Positions 25,824 through 34,784 of a stretch of DNA of 64,000 nucleotides are shown here, in pieces; the stretch's first letter is position 1; every line of letters starts with the position of its first letter. A program made the translations under genes and the position numbers. The stretch comes from Parvibaculum sp. (lineage in GTDB: Bacteria; Pseudomonadota; Alphaproteobacteria; Parvibaculales; Parvibaculaceae). The notes below the pieces were generated by a model. It was given only the letters and a program-made list of their open reading frames with translations, was not told the DNA's origin and searched no databases. Location of the stretch: positions 124,001 through 188,000 of the forward strand of contig JAUSMV010000005.1 of the NCBI GenBank assembly GCA_030645235.1, written 5' to 3'.

Positions 25824-26927
25824 ATGAGCCGCTCGGTCGCCCCTCTGTTTACGCCGTTTACAATCAACGGTCTCGAATTGCCAAACCGCATTGTCATGGC
25901 CCCCATGACCCGCTCACAATCGCCGGGCGGTGTGCCGACCGCCGAAGTCGCGGCCTATTACCGTCGCCGCGCCGAAAACGAAACCGGCCTCATCATCACT
26001 GAAGGCACGGTGGTCAATGATCCCGTTTCGACGATGGACCCGAAGGTCCCGAATTTCTACGGGAAGGAAGCCCTCAAAGGCTGGAAGCATGTGGTCGATG
26101 AAGTCCATAGCGTCGGCGGCAAGATCATGCCGCAGCTCTGGCATGTCGGCATGGCGCGCAATCCTGAGAAAGCCCCGTTCCCTGAATTGCCGAGCGCCGG
26201 TCCCTCCGGTCTTGTGAAGCCCGGCACAAAGGTCAGCGAACCGATGACCAAGGATCACGTCCAGCGCGTGATCGACGCCTTTGGTCGGGCCGCAGCGGAC
26301 GCGCGCGAAATCGGTTTTGACGGCGTTGAAGTGCATGGTGCCCACGGCTATCTGATTGACCAGTTCTTCTGGGAAGGCATGAACGAACGCTCCGACGAGT
26401 TCGGCGGCAATATGCGCGCCCGCACAGAGTTCGGCGTGAAGATCATCGAAGCCATCCGCCGCGAAACAGGCAAAGACTATCCGCTCATCCTGCGTTTCTC
26501 GCAGTGGAAGCAGCAGGACTTCACGGTGAAGCTCGCACAGACACCCGAAGACCTCGGCGCCTTCCTGAAGCCGCTCTCCGACGCAGGCGTCGATTGCTTC
26601 CACGCCTCGACGCGTCGTTTCTGGGAACCGGAATTTGAAGGCTCGACGCTCAATCTCGCAGGCTGGACGAAGAAGCTCACGGGCAAACCCGTCATCACGG
26701 TGGGCAGCGTGTCGCTGTCGGGTGAGTTCATCGGCTCGTTCATGGGCGAAGCATCGGAAGCCACGGGCATTGATGAGCTGATCGAACGCCTCGAAGCAGG
26801 CGAGTTCGATCTCGTCGGCGTCGGCCGCGCGCTGCTCGTCGATCCGGAATGGTCACGCAAAATCCACGAAGGCCGCTTCAGCGACCTGATGCCGTTCAAG
26901 CATGAGGCACTGGCGACGCTCTCGTAA
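25824..26927 (+). CDS. NADH:flavin oxidoreductase (old yellow enzyme family)
   Basis: This 367-residue FMN TIM barrel begins LFTPFTINGLELPNRIVMAPMTRSQ. MPQLWHVG (residues ~98–105) and VEVHGAHGYLIDQFFW (His/His substrate pair as H-G-A-H, then QF) are present. The C-terminal half has TVGSVSLSG and FDLVGVGRALLVDPEW. It fits OYE/12-oxophytodienoate-reductase-like enzymes that reduce activated C=C bonds of enones and nitro compounds. The start follows CGGAG. It ends at a strong bidirectional terminator. Confidence 0.9.
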   Translation: MSRSVAPLFTPFTINGLELPNRIVMAPMTRSQSPGGVPTAEVAAYYRRRAENETGLIITEGTVVNDPVSTMDPKVPNFYGKEALKGWKHVVDEVHSVGGKIMPQLWHVGMARNPEKAPFPELPSAGPSGLVKPGTKVSEPMTKDHVQRVIDAFGRAAADAREIGFDGVEVHGAHGYLIDQFFWEGMNERSDEFGGNMRARTEFGVKIIEAIRRETGKDYPLILRFSQWKQQDFTVKLAQTPEDLGAFLKPLSDAGVDCFHASTRRFWEPEFEGSTLNLAGWTKKLTGKPVITVGSVSLSGEFIGSFMGEASEATGIDELIERLEAGEFDLVGVGRALLVDPEWSRKIHEGRFSDLMPFKHEALATLS

Positions 26928-26950
26928 AACAATCCGGGATCGTAAAAATT

Positions 26951-26987
26951 CGGGCGTGGATTGCCAATCAATCCACGCCCGTTTTTT
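26951..26987. terminator. Bidirectional intrinsic terminator between convergent genes
   Basis: A perfect 13-bp stem CGGGCGTGGATTG (26951–26963) / CAATCCACGCCCG (26969–26981) has a 5-nt loop, followed by TTTTTTCTT on the plus strand. Upstream AAAAATT supplies a T-tract for minus-strand transcripts. It separates the old yellow enzyme gene (+) and the malyl-CoA lyase gene (−). Confidence 0.9.
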
Positions 26988-26988
26988 C

Positions 26989-28032
26989 TTAAAACTCGTA
27001 AGCCGCCGCCATCTCTGTGTCGCGCGCGGCAACCTTGCGGGCGAGATCGACCATGACCTTCGCCTGTTTCCATGTCGCATCATCCTGCATCTTGCCGTCG
27101 ATCATGGCGACGCCGGTGCCGTCGGGCATAGCGGCCAGAATCTTCTTGGCAAAAATCACTTCCGCCGGATCGGGACTGAAGACGCGCTTAGCAATGTCCA
27201 CTTGTCCCGGATGCAGCGACCATGCACCGACGCAACCCATCAGGAACGCGTTGCGAAACTGCTGCTCGCAGGCCTCGCTGTCCTGAATATCACCGAAGGG
27301 ACCGTAGAAGGGGCGAATGTCATTGGACACGCAGGCATCCACCATCTTGGCAAATGTGTAGTGCCACAGATCCTGCTGCGCATAGGCACGGGGCTGACCG
27401 TCCGTGCGCGGATCTTCCAATACGCCGTAGCGCGGATGACCGCCACCGACGCGCGTGGTCTTCATGCGGCGCGAGGCGGCAAGATCGGCAGGCCCGAGGC
27501 TCATGCCATGCATACGCGGTGAAGCGGCGGCAATCTCTTCAACATTCTTCACGCCCTGCGCCGTTTCCAGAATGGCATGAATGAGCAGGGGTTTTTTGAT
27601 CGAATGTTTGGCTTCAAGCTGCGCGAGCAACTGATCGAGATAGTGAATGTCCCACGCGCCTTCGACCTTGGGCAGCATGATGACATCGACCTTGTTGCCG
27701 ACCTCCGCCACGATCTGCGAAATGTCATCGAGCATCCACGGGCTGTTCAGCGGATTGATGCGCGTCCACAGACCCGTCTGACCGAAATCATGCGCCTTGG
27801 CGGTTTCGATGAAACCTTTACGCGCCGCTTCCTTGGCGTCTGCCGGAATAGCGTCTTCGAGATTGCCGAGCAGCACGTCAACCTTGGGGATCATCTCGCC
27901 GATCTTGGCGCGGACTTTTTCATTGTGCCCCGGAAAGAAATGCACCATCCGCTCCAGCGCCACCGGCAATTCGCGGTAAGGCGCGGGCGCACCGATGGAG
28001 AGTGGCTTATAGAAATTGGTCGGGAGTTTCAT
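26989..28032 (-). CDS. mcl: Malyl-CoA lyase (HpcH/HpaI citrate-lyase beta family), Chloroflexus-type Mcl
   Basis: This 347-residue TIM-barrel lyase begins [19 protein letters not shown] and has [20 protein letters not shown] (metal/substrate Glu-Asp), [30 protein letters not shown] and [20 protein letters not shown]. The length and motifs resemble the L-malyl-CoA/beta-methylmalyl-CoA/citramalyl-CoA lyase of the Chloroflexus 3-hydroxypropionate bi-cycle more than the shorter Rhodobacter Mcl1; this comparison is from memory. It cleaves malyl-CoA-type thioesters to glyoxylate or pyruvate plus acetyl- or propionyl-CoA. The MFS and gamma-CA-like genes upstream run in the same direction. Confidence 0.85.
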   Translation of the reverse strand: MKLPTNFYKPLSIGAPAPYRELPVALERMVHFFPGHNEKVRAKIGEMIPKVDVLLGNLEDAIPADAKEAARKGFIETAKAHDFGQTGLWTRINPLNSPWMLDDISQIVAEVGNKVDVIMLPKVEGAWDIHYLDQLLAQLEAKHSIKKPLLIHAILETAQGVKNVEEIAAASPRMHGMSLGPADLAASRRMKTTRVGGGHPRYGVLEDPRTDGQPRAYAQQDLWHYTFAKMVDACVSNDIRPFYGPFGDIQDSEACEQQFRNAFLMGCVGAWSLHPGQVDIAKRVFSPDPAEVIFAKKILAAMPDGTGVAMIDGKMQDDATWKQAKVMVDLARKVAARDTEMAAAYEF

Positions 28033-28077
28033 GGGGCAATCCGTCAGCTCAGAACAAAGGGAATAGGGCAGTCTAAC

Positions 28078-29385
28078 TCAACTCACGCGCTTGTCGATCA
28101 ACTCACGCACCGGTCCCGTCACCGAAAGGCAACCAATGCCGATGACCGACGCAATGCCGATAATGAGATAGGCCGTCTGATAGCCGCCCGTTTGCTCATA
28201 GGCATAGCCGATCAGCGCCGGACCCGCCGCATTGGCGCAGGTCGTGATCATCTGGGCGAGCGACAGGATGCGCGCATAGGCCTTGAGGCCAAAGGCTTCG
28301 GCCATGATGAGCGGCTGCATCATCTGCAAATTGCCGACCGTCGCACCGAACATCACAGACACGATGAGGAGCGCCGTCACGCCCTCGGCCATTGAAAACA
28401 GGAAGAACGAAATGGCTTGCAGCACGAAGACGCCAAGCAGATAGCGCTTCGACGACACGCGCGACAGAACCGAGCCGCCGACAAGCCGTCCGGCAATGCT
28501 CGCCGCCGCCATGATGGAGACGGCAAGCGCCGCCACATGGTCATCACCCGACCGGCTCGCCACCAGACGAAACTGATGCGCGAGACTGCCCACCTGCGCC
28601 ATCATCGAGAACACATAGGCCATGGTGAACATAATGAAGAAGCGGCTGCGGATCGCGTCCTGAAAGCTCACGCCGTCCGGTGCCAATGCGCGACCATCTG
28701 CGCCGAGCGTGATGGCGTCGCCGTCAGGCGCGAGCCCCATTGAGGCCGGATCGGGCTTCAGGAACGCCCAGGCAATCGGCACCGTGCCGACGACGAGCAT
28801 CATCGCCATCCAATAGGCCGCATGGCCAAGGCCGATGCCTTGAATGAGTGTCACTGAAATGGGCGTGAAGATAATGCCGCCGAGCGACAGACCGGTGGAG
28901 GCATAGGCAATGGCGCGCGAACGGTCACGGTTGAACCAGCGCGCCACAATCGTCGTGCCGGGAATAACGGCGACAGCGGCATTGCCCATGCCGAACAGAA
29001 TGTAAAATCCGTAGAGCTGCCAGAGCTCCGTGACGTGACCGGCAAAGGCCAGCGCAATGGCCGAACAAAACGCACCGAACGTCATAATGATGCGCGGATC
29101 ATAGCGGTCCATCGCCCAACCGACCGCGAGACCGAAAACGCCGCCCGCCAGGAAGAACGATGACGTCGCAGTCGAAACCGCCGTCACCGAAAATCCGTTC
29201 TCGGCCACAAAGGCTTTGAGCACAATCGACAGGTTGTAGAAAATCAGGCCGCAAGACACGGTTTGAATGACAAAGACCGTGGCGACGATATACCAGCCAT
29301 AGAACAATTTTGGCTTCGGGCCTTTTTGAGGCCCAGCACCACCCGTGGCGCTTTCCGCGCTCATCTCACTTAAGCTCCGGTTCAA
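28078..29385 (-). CDS. MFS transporter (monocarboxylate/oxalate-formate antiporter-like), paralogue 1
   Basis: This 435-residue protein with ~12 membrane helices has the MFS loop motif VGWAMDRYDPR after helix 2 and the YGWYIVATVFVIQTVSCGLIFYNLSI start found in MCT/OFA-like carriers. It shares the paralogous plan of the protein at 30011: GWYIVA/GWFVVA, FYNLS, STGLSLGGI, MAQVGSLAH, AEAFGLK-Y-RILSL, YEQTGGYQTA. The carriers flank the gamma-CA-like gene and lie upstream of mcl on one strand, so an organic-acid role in the same pathway is a fair inference. Confidence 0.87.
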   Translation of the reverse strand: MNRSLSEMSAESATGGAGPQKGPKPKLFYGWYIVATVFVIQTVSCGLIFYNLSIVLKAFVAENGFSVTAVSTATSSFFLAGGVFGLAVGWAMDRYDPRIIMTFGAFCSAIALAFAGHVTELWQLYGFYILFGMGNAAVAVIPGTTIVARWFNRDRSRAIAYASTGLSLGGIIFTPISVTLIQGIGLGHAAYWMAMMLVVGTVPIAWAFLKPDPASMGLAPDGDAITLGADGRALAPDGVSFQDAIRSRFFIMFTMAYVFSMMAQVGSLAHQFRLVASRSGDDHVAALAVSIMAAASIAGRLVGGSVLSRVSSKRYLLGVFVLQAISFFLFSMAEGVTALLIVSVMFGATVGNLQMMQPLIMAEAFGLKAYARILSLAQMITTCANAAGPALIGYAYEQTGGYQTAYLIIGIASVIGIGCLSVTGPVRELIDKRVS

Positions 29386-29447
29386 TACGTTTGAGGCTTA
29401 CTTACGCCTTTTCCGTCGGGGAACAAGGATAAAAATGATTTACCAGC

Positions 29448-30014
29448 CTAGCTGGTCAGCGCCTTGAGTTCGGCGGTCATGGCCTCACGGAAAGCTGCCG
29501 TTTCAGCCACGCGATGTTCACCCCGCATATAGGCTTTGGCATTCTCAAAATAGAAGGCCGCGTTCATCGCATTGGCGACACCATTGTCACGCGTCTTGAT
29601 GACTTTGGCAGGTGCGCCCGCGACGATGGAGTTGGGCGGAATGACCGTGTTTTCCGTGACGATGGAATGACCGGCCACAATAGAGTTCGCACCGATCACC
29701 ACACCGTCCATCAGTGTCGAGTTGATGCCGATGAGGCAATTGTCGCCGACGGTCGCGCCGTGGATTGTGCAGTGATGCGTGATCGAGCAATTCTCGCCAA
29801 TCACCGTCGGCGTCGCATTGCCGACATGGATCATCACGAAATCCTGAATGTTGGTTTTCTTGCCGATGCGCACCTCATGCATCTCGCTGCGGATCACCAC
29901 ATAGGGCCAGAGCGACGCCCCTTCCGCGACATGCACCTTGCCATAGATAAGTGCGGTGTCATGGATCATCGCCGGATTGTCGAGTGTGACCTGAGGCCCA
30001 AATTTATTCGTCAT
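29448..30014 (-). CDS. Gamma-carbonic-anhydrase-like hexapeptide protein
   Basis: This 188-residue left-handed beta-helix protein has the zinc-ligand pattern of the gamma-CA/YrdA/PaaY group: MIHVGN, then ITHHCTIHGATVGDNCLIGINS, with His residues at the right spacing. A C-terminal helix starts NAMNAAFYFENAKAY. Many such proteins hydrate CO2 weakly, while others (PaaY) act as thioesterases rescuing CoA. It overlaps the upstream MFS gene by 4 bp, so it is translated with that carrier. A carboxylate/CoA role is plausible from context. Confidence 0.85.
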   Translation of the reverse strand: MTNKFGPQVTLDNPAMIHDTALIYGKVHVAEGASLWPYVVIRSEMHEVRIGKKTNIQDFVMIHVGNATPTVIGENCSITHHCTIHGATVGDNCLIGINSTLMDGVVIGANSIVAGHSIVTENTVIPPNSIVAGAPAKVIKTRDNGVANAMNAAFYFENAKAYMRGEHRVAETAAFREAMTAELKALTS

Positions 30015-31294
30015 TTAAATCGTCCGTCCTGAAGGGCGCGCACCGGACCTGCGGCCCAGATGCAAAAGAAGGCAAGCGCGGAAGCAAGCGCCATCGACAA
30101 AAACGCCGTGCGATAGCCGCCTGTCTCCGCATACAGAAACCCCATGATGACCGGCCCGCCCGCAACACCCAGCACATTGCACAACTGATTGAGCGACAGA
30201 ATGCGGCTGTAATGTTTGAGCCCGAAGGCCTCCGCCGTCATCAAAGGTGCCATCATCAAAAGATTACCAACGGTTAAGCCGAAAAACACAGAAACCGCAA
30301 ACAAAGCAGGCGCACTCTCCGCGTAAGCGTAAAGCACCAGCACAATGGCTTGCGCAATTACAAGCCCGACGACAAATCCGCGTGATGAAATATGGGCAAG
30401 TGCATAGCCGCCGATGAGACGACCCACCACGCTCGCGCCAGCCATGAAGGAGAGGGCCAGCGCCGCGGTGTCGTCACTGCCGGTACGGCTCGCGACGAGA
30501 CTAAACAAATGAGCGATGGTGCCGACCTGCGCCATCATCGCAAAAACAAATGTCACCGTCATCAGAATGAAAAACTTGCTGCGGACCGCCACGGCATAGT
30601 CGATCCCGTCCGCCGCCACCGGTGCGCCTGAAGCATCGCGCTTAATCGGATCGCCGTCGGGACCAATGCCATAAGCAAGCGGCGAGGGACGGATCACCAG
30701 CCATGTGATCGGAATGATGCCGAGCGTGATGATAATCGCAAGCCACGGCGCTGCGCCATCAAGGCCCAATGCAGCGATCATCCGGGCTGACAGCGGCGTC
30801 AGCAAAATGCCGCCAAGCGACAATCCCGTGGAACCAATCGACAAAGCCTGCGAACGCTGCCGCTGAAACCAGCGCGCCAGCAGCGTCGTGCAGGGCAGCA
30901 ACGCGCAGGCGCAATAGCCGACCCCGAATACCGCATAGAAAAGATAAAGCTGCCACAGTGCATGCACATGCGCCGCACCAAACATCGTGCCGCCACAGAG
31001 CAACGCACCGCCCGTCATCACCCAACGCACGTCATAGCGTTCGATCAATGCGCCGACAACGAGACCCGCCAATCCGCTGGCAATGAAAAAACAAGCCGTT
31101 GCAGTGGACGCCGCCTCAACCGAAAAGCCGCCATGGCTGACAAAGGCTTTAAGGAAGACGGAGAGATTATAAAAACCGAGTCCCGATCCGACGGACAGGA
31201 CAACGAGAATGGCAGCAACAACGAACCAACCGTAAAACCAGCCAAAAAGAAATCCCGGCTGTTCCCCCCCGTGCTGCGCTTCATCTCCCGTCAT
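30011..31294 (-). CDS. MFS transporter (monocarboxylate-type), paralogue 2
   Basis: This 427-residue, ~12-helix carrier is paralogous to the one at 28078. Shared blocks include FYGWFVVAAILVVLSVGSGLGFYNLS, GFSVEAASTATACFF, YDVRWVMTGGA, STGLSLGGILLTP, FAMMAQVGTIAH and MTAEAFGLKHYSRILSLNQ. It heads the minus-strand unit MFS–gamma-CA–MFS–mcl, overlapping the gamma-CA gene by 4 bp. Having two related carriers in one unit suggests exchange of two different but similar acids, which is inference. Confidence 0.87.
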   Translation of the reverse strand: MTGDEAQHGGEQPGFLFGWFYGWFVVAAILVVLSVGSGLGFYNLSVFLKAFVSHGGFSVEAASTATACFFIASGLAGLVVGALIERYDVRWVMTGGALLCGGTMFGAAHVHALWQLYLFYAVFGVGYCACALLPCTTLLARWFQRQRSQALSIGSTGLSLGGILLTPLSARMIAALGLDGAAPWLAIIITLGIIPITWLVIRPSPLAYGIGPDGDPIKRDASGAPVAADGIDYAVAVRSKFFILMTVTFVFAMMAQVGTIAHLFSLVASRTGSDDTAALALSFMAGASVVGRLIGGYALAHISSRGFVVGLVIAQAIVLVLYAYAESAPALFAVSVFFGLTVGNLLMMAPLMTAEAFGLKHYSRILSLNQLCNVLGVAGGPVIMGFLYAETGGYRTAFLSMALASALAFFCIWAAGPVRALQDGRFK

Positions 31295-31466
31295 TGAATC
31301 ACTTTCTTATATTTTGACAGGCAGTTTCAGGGCGGGCGCGCGCCGACACAAGAGCCAAAAGGCCTGACCTAAGGGAACACCTGTTCAAACCTGTCGCTGG
31401 CCCTCCCGCGCACAATCCGCTATGGATTCCGTTACCGGCATAGAAACGGACAACAGGGAGCTAAAC

Positions 31467-32084
31467 ATGAAATTTTACAATTCAATCGGACCGAACCCAC
31501 GCATCGTCAAAATGTTCATGGCCGAAAAGGGCATCACAGTGCCTTTCGTCGAAGTGGACCTGATGGCCGGTGAAAACCGCAAAGAACCTTACCTGTCGAA
31601 AAATCCAGGCGGTCAGCTTCCCGCATTGGAACTCGACAACGGCTCTGTGTTGGCCGAAGTCACAGCGATTTGCGAATATCTCGAAGAGAAAAATCCGGCC
31701 ACGCCGCTCATCGGCACAACACCGGAAGAACGCGCCGAAACCCGCATGTGGACACGTCGCGTTGATCTGGGTGTCGCCGAACCGCTGGCCAACGGCTTTC
31801 GTTTTGCCGAAGGCTATCCCATGTTCAAAGACCGCATGCTGACGCGTCCCGAAGCCGCCGAGGGTTTGAAGGCGATGGCCCAGGACAAATTGAAATGGGT
31901 CGACAAGCAACTCGCAGGCAAAGACTTCCTCGCAGGCAAGCGCATGACGCTCGCTGACATTCTTTTGTTCGTCGTGCTCGATTTCGGTGCCGTTGTCGGC
32001 CAGCCGATTGATCCGGCCAACAAGAATGTTGTCGCCTGGTTTGAACGCATGAAGGCACGTCCGAGCGCGGCCGCCTCTGCGTAA
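31467..32084 (+). CDS. Glutathione S-transferase family protein
   Basis: This 205-residue protein has an N-terminal thioredoxin-like domain (MKFYNSIGPNPRIVKMFMAEKG, candidate catalytic Ser/Asn near residue 6) with NPGGQLPALELDNGSVLAEVTAICEYLEE binding the glutathione gamma-Glu (Gly-Gln-Leu-Pro and Glu-Val/Ala-Ile), then a helical C-terminal domain with FLAGKRMTLADILLF. ATG 31467 follows AGGGAGC; the earlier in-frame ATG at 31422 has no such site. Cytosolic; substrate unknown. It ends at an intrinsic terminator. Confidence 0.9.
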   Translation: MKFYNSIGPNPRIVKMFMAEKGITVPFVEVDLMAGENRKEPYLSKNPGGQLPALELDNGSVLAEVTAICEYLEEKNPATPLIGTTPEERAETRMWTRRVDLGVAEPLANGFRFAEGYPMFKDRMLTRPEAAEGLKAMAQDKLKWVDKQLAGKDFLAGKRMTLADILLFVVLDFGAVVGQPIDPANKNVVAWFERMKARPSAAASA

Positions 32085-32120
32085 GAAATCGTAGCTACGC
32101 TGTTATAAAAAATAAATTCA

Positions 32121-32156
32121 GGGCGGTTCCTCATGATTTCCGGAGCCGCCCTTTTT
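32121..32156 (+). terminator. Intrinsic terminator after the GST gene
   Basis: GGGCGGTTCC (32121–32130) pairs with GGAGCCGCCC (32142–32151) with one G-U wobble, followed by TTTTTATT. It lies 37 bp past the GST stop. Confidence 0.85.
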
Positions 32157-32255
32157 ATTGCCTAAAATTCATGTTTCGTTTTGAAAAAGACCTATCAATC
32201 GCTGTAGAGTAAGCTAAACTAGTAAAACAAAATTACGACTTGGGAGGGTGGTGAT

Positions 32256-32666
32256 ATGCTGTACGGACTACGTGTCGCTCTGGCCGCACTCTTTGTGTGG
32301 GCGATGACATTGCCGCTCACCATCGCCCCCTCATTCGCACTCGGCACCGTCGAAGACTATCTCGCATGCCCTATGTCGGATCAGATCAAAGACAAGCCCG
32401 CTGCCATTGCATGGTGGAACCGCCGCTCGGAAACACAGCAGCGCGTCGTTCTCGCTTTGCCGTGTACGGAGCGTTTTGTTCCGATTGTCTGCATCTTTCT
32501 CTACGATCCGGATCTCAATAAATGCACCAATGACGGTTTGGCCGAGTATCACGCCAACAAATCTTGTCAGGACAAAGGGCTCGATCTCTTGTCGCAAGAA
32601 ATGGCTGACTGCAAACAGAAGTTCAAAAAGACCTATAAGCCGCCTTTCTCCAAAGTCACAAGCTGA
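32256..32666 (+). CDS. Six-cysteine secreted protein, paralogue 1
   Basis: This 136-residue protein has a signal peptide (LRVALAALFVWAMTLPLTIA…FALG). The mature part has six cysteines in LACPM, LPCTERF, VCIFLYDPDLNKC, KSCQDK and DCKQKF. The C-terminal block KGLDLLSQEMADCKQKFKK is nearly shared with the protein at 32775. All cysteines are outside the signal and match in number and order, suggesting three disulfides in the periplasm. I recognise no named family. SD GGGAGG precedes the ATG. It is the first gene of the unit that ends with the thioesterase. Confidence 0.75.
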   Translation: MLYGLRVALAALFVWAMTLPLTIAPSFALGTVEDYLACPMSDQIKDKPAAIAWWNRRSETQQRVVLALPCTERFVPIVCIFLYDPDLNKCTNDGLAEYHANKSCQDKGLDLLSQEMADCKQKFKKTYKPPFSKVTS

Positions 32667-32774
32667 CATCGAAAACAAAGAACAGCAGGCGACGGAAACC
32701 GGAAGGCAATCTCGTTTAATAACCGGAATACAAGAAATCCGGGGTACTGATTTTTTTGGGAGGAGTTCTACCTG

Positions 32775-33161
32775 ATGAAGAGTTTTGTAAAGGCGTTCTA
32801 TGCAGTTGCATTGATGGTGGTTGCATGGACCGCAGTTCCGACAGCGGCGCATGCCGACAAAGTGCCGGAATGTACCCAGAGCAGCACGCGCAACATCCCG
32901 GCCGACCGCATGCAGGAATGGTGGGACAAGCGTAACCCGGAACAGCAGAAATACATCCGCGACCTGCCTTGCGATGAACGCTACATCCCGATGGTCTGCA
33001 TCTTCCTGTTCGATCCGAACCTGAAAGAATGCACCAACAACGGCGTCGCCGAATTCCGCGCCAGCGCCTCATGTCAGGCCAAAGGTCTCGATCTCCTCTC
33101 GCAGGAAATGCTGGACTGCAAGGACAACTTCAAGAAGAGTTTCAAGCTGCCTTTCTCCTGA
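32775..33161 (+). CDS. Six-cysteine secreted protein, paralogue 2
   Basis: This 128-residue protein has a signal peptide ending at AAHA. The mature part again has six cysteines: PECTQ, LPCDERYIPMVCIFLFDP, KECTNNG, ASCQAK and LDCKDN, with the same spacing as in the tandem paralogue. The motif core LPC-ER-xPxVCIFLxDPxL-x2-CTNxG is strongly conserved while the signal and residues before it differ, as expected for an older duplication under selection. A strong GGGAGGAG lies before the ATG. A 14-bp gap separates it from the thioesterase start. Confidence 0.75.
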   Translation: MKSFVKAFYAVALMVVAWTAVPTAAHADKVPECTQSSTRNIPADRMQEWWDKRNPEQQKYIRDLPCDERYIPMVCIFLFDPNLKECTNNGVAEFRASASCQAKGLDLLSQEMLDCKDNFKKSFKLPFS

Positions 33162-33175
33162 TAAGGACGAGACTC

Positions 33176-33619
33176 TTGAACAAGACCGAATTGCCTTCCG
33201 GCTATGACCCCAATCTTGATCCAAAAAGTTTGGACCCCGATTGGGAATCTCCCGCCGCAGTCACCTTAGGCAAAACAGTCCTCGAAACGGATGCGAAGCG
33301 CGGATATATCCGCGCTTCGTTCGTTGCGGGGGATAATTTTATGAACAGGGGAGGGCGCATCTTCGGCGGCTTCCTCTCCGCCATGCTTGACGGGCTTTGC
33401 GGCCATGCCGTGCGCCTGACGCATGAAGCGCCGGGCACACCGCAGGTCACGCTCGAACTTAAGACCAGCTTCGTCGGCCGCGCCGACAAGGGCACCCTGA
33501 TCGGCGAAGGCTTCGTCCGCCATCGTGGCCGCTCGATTGCGTTCGCCGAAGCGGAACTGCGCAACGAAGCGGGCGAGTTGGTCGCCAAAGGCAGCGCGAC
33601 ATTCAAGATCGGCAAGTGA
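33176..33619 (+). CDS. PaaI family thioesterase (hotdog fold)
   Basis: This 147-residue single hotdog domain has the signature NRGGRIFGGFLSAMLDGLCGHAV, where the helix after the Gly-rich turn holds the active-site Asp/Glu position, then VTLELKTSFVGRADKGTLIGEG. Such enzymes hydrolyse aryl- or acyl-CoA thioesters in the cytoplasm. The frame is open back to 33029 inside the previous gene, but TTG at 33176, preceded by AAGGACGAG, gives the expected N-terminus and a 14-bp gap. It is the last gene of the plus-strand unit and converges on the AraC gene. Confidence 0.85.
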   Translation: MNKTELPSGYDPNLDPKSLDPDWESPAAVTLGKTVLETDAKRGYIRASFVAGDNFMNRGGRIFGGFLSAMLDGLCGHAVRLTHEAPGTPQVTLELKTSFVGRADKGTLIGEGFVRHRGRSIAFAEAELRNEAGELVAKGSATFKIGK

Positions 33620-33620
33620 C

Positions 33621-34622
33621 CTAACTGCGGTTCTTTAACCACCTGCTCGGTGCCACGCCGTGCCATCGCTCAAAGGCGTGGTTGAAAGCGCTCTGCTCCG
33701 CATAGCCAAGAAAGAAAGCAATGTTGACGAGCGGCAGATTGCCCTCGTTGAGCAAACGTTCGGCCATCAGCCTGCGCTGATCATCGAGCAATTCCGAAAA
33801 GCTGAAACCCACTTCCTGCAAGCGCCGTTGCAACGTGCGCGGGTGAATGTGCAAATGCTCGGCAACGATTTCGAGCTTGCCCTGCGCCGCCGGAATAAGT
33901 GTCTCCAAAAGCACGCGCGTCGCCGCCACAAGATTGTCATCGATCTGCGGCAGGCGGTCCTGCAGGTATCGCTCCATGAATTGATGGATCATCGTATCGT
34001 GATGCGGCACCGCCATGTCGAGATAGCGGCTGTCAATCACCGCACCGTCCGCTTTCTGCTCAAACAATACCGGCACGCCATAAACGTCTTCATATTCACT
34101 CAACGGACGCAGCGCCGCGTGCCGAAATAAAATCCGCTCCAGGCGCACGTCCTCACCACCCATGATATGCTTGATCATGCGCTGCGTTGAGCACATGGTT
34201 CCCTCAACCCATTGGTTCGCACCTTCGCGCAACTTGTCCGGCATATGATAGGTGAGGGTGCTAAAGACCGGTCCGGGCTCCATCACAGAGCGATAACCCG
34301 TATTGTGAATGTAAAAGTAGCGCCGAAAATCTTCGACCGCCTCTCGCAAACGGCTCGCATGCCGCGCGTAGAGAATCAGCGGCCCCAGATAAGACAGATC
34401 CCGGCTCGTCGCATGCCTGACGCCAAAGGCCGGGTATTTGAGCATCCGGCTTGCCAGCTCATAAGCCCGCAAACAGGCACCGAACGAAATCCAGCTTTGC
34501 GGGTCGGTCAGCGCATGAACAGGAATGCCCGCCGAGTTGAAAATGTGGAGCGTATCGCCACCGAGGTTTTTGACGCATTCGCTAAAGCCCGACAGAGCAC
34601 TGGCGCGGACCAAACCTTCCAT
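33621..34622 (-). CDS. AraC family transcriptional regulator (arabinose-binding-type N-terminus)
   Basis: This 333-residue protein has an N-terminal ligand-binding region of the PF12625 type (SWISFGACLRAYELASRMLKYPAFGVRHA…LGPLILYARHASRLREAVEDFRRY). The C-terminal AraC HTH pair follows: LHIHPRTLQRRLQEVGFSFSELLDDQRR, then VNIAFFLGYAEQSAFNHAFERWHGVAPSRW. This type regulates catabolic genes (OruR, ArgR/aphR-like). Its upstream region carries an AraC-style direct repeat at 34706–34744. Confidence 0.9.
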   Translation of the reverse strand: MEGLVRASALSGFSECVKNLGGDTLHIFNSAGIPVHALTDPQSWISFGACLRAYELASRMLKYPAFGVRHATSRDLSYLGPLILYARHASRLREAVEDFRRYFYIHNTGYRSVMEPGPVFSTLTYHMPDKLREGANQWVEGTMCSTQRMIKHIMGGEDVRLERILFRHAALRPLSEYEDVYGVPVLFEQKADGAVIDSRYLDMAVPHHDTMIHQFMERYLQDRLPQIDDNLVAATRVLLETLIPAAQGKLEIVAEHLHIHPRTLQRRLQEVGFSFSELLDDQRRLMAERLLNEGNLPLVNIAFFLGYAEQSAFNHAFERWHGVAPSRWLKNRS

Positions 34623-34705
34623 AGCTCAAAACCTCAAGCCTTTGCGGCAGTTAGCTGCGATGCTTCAATGCCCCGCGACCGGGTTCCCCTTCGAAGTTCC
34701 CCATA

Positions 34706-34744
34706 TTGGCACACAAAATCAATATTTTGGCATAAAATATCAAT
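34706..34744. promoter_or_regulatory. Candidate AraC operator: two direct 18-bp half-sites 21 bp apart
   Basis: TTGGCACACAAAATCAAT (34706–34723) and TTGGCATAAAATATCAAT (34727–34744) match at 15 of 18 positions in the same orientation. They are offset by exactly 21 bp, two helical turns, the classic geometry of AraC-family sites. They lie 84–122 bp upstream of the AraC gene start. On the plus strand they sit just ahead of a TATAAAT hexamer region at 34778–34784, so they could control the AraC gene, a rightward transcript, or both. Confidence 0.6.
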
Positions 34745-34784
34745 CCCACACGGCGAGTTATAGCTAACATTTATGTGTATAAAT

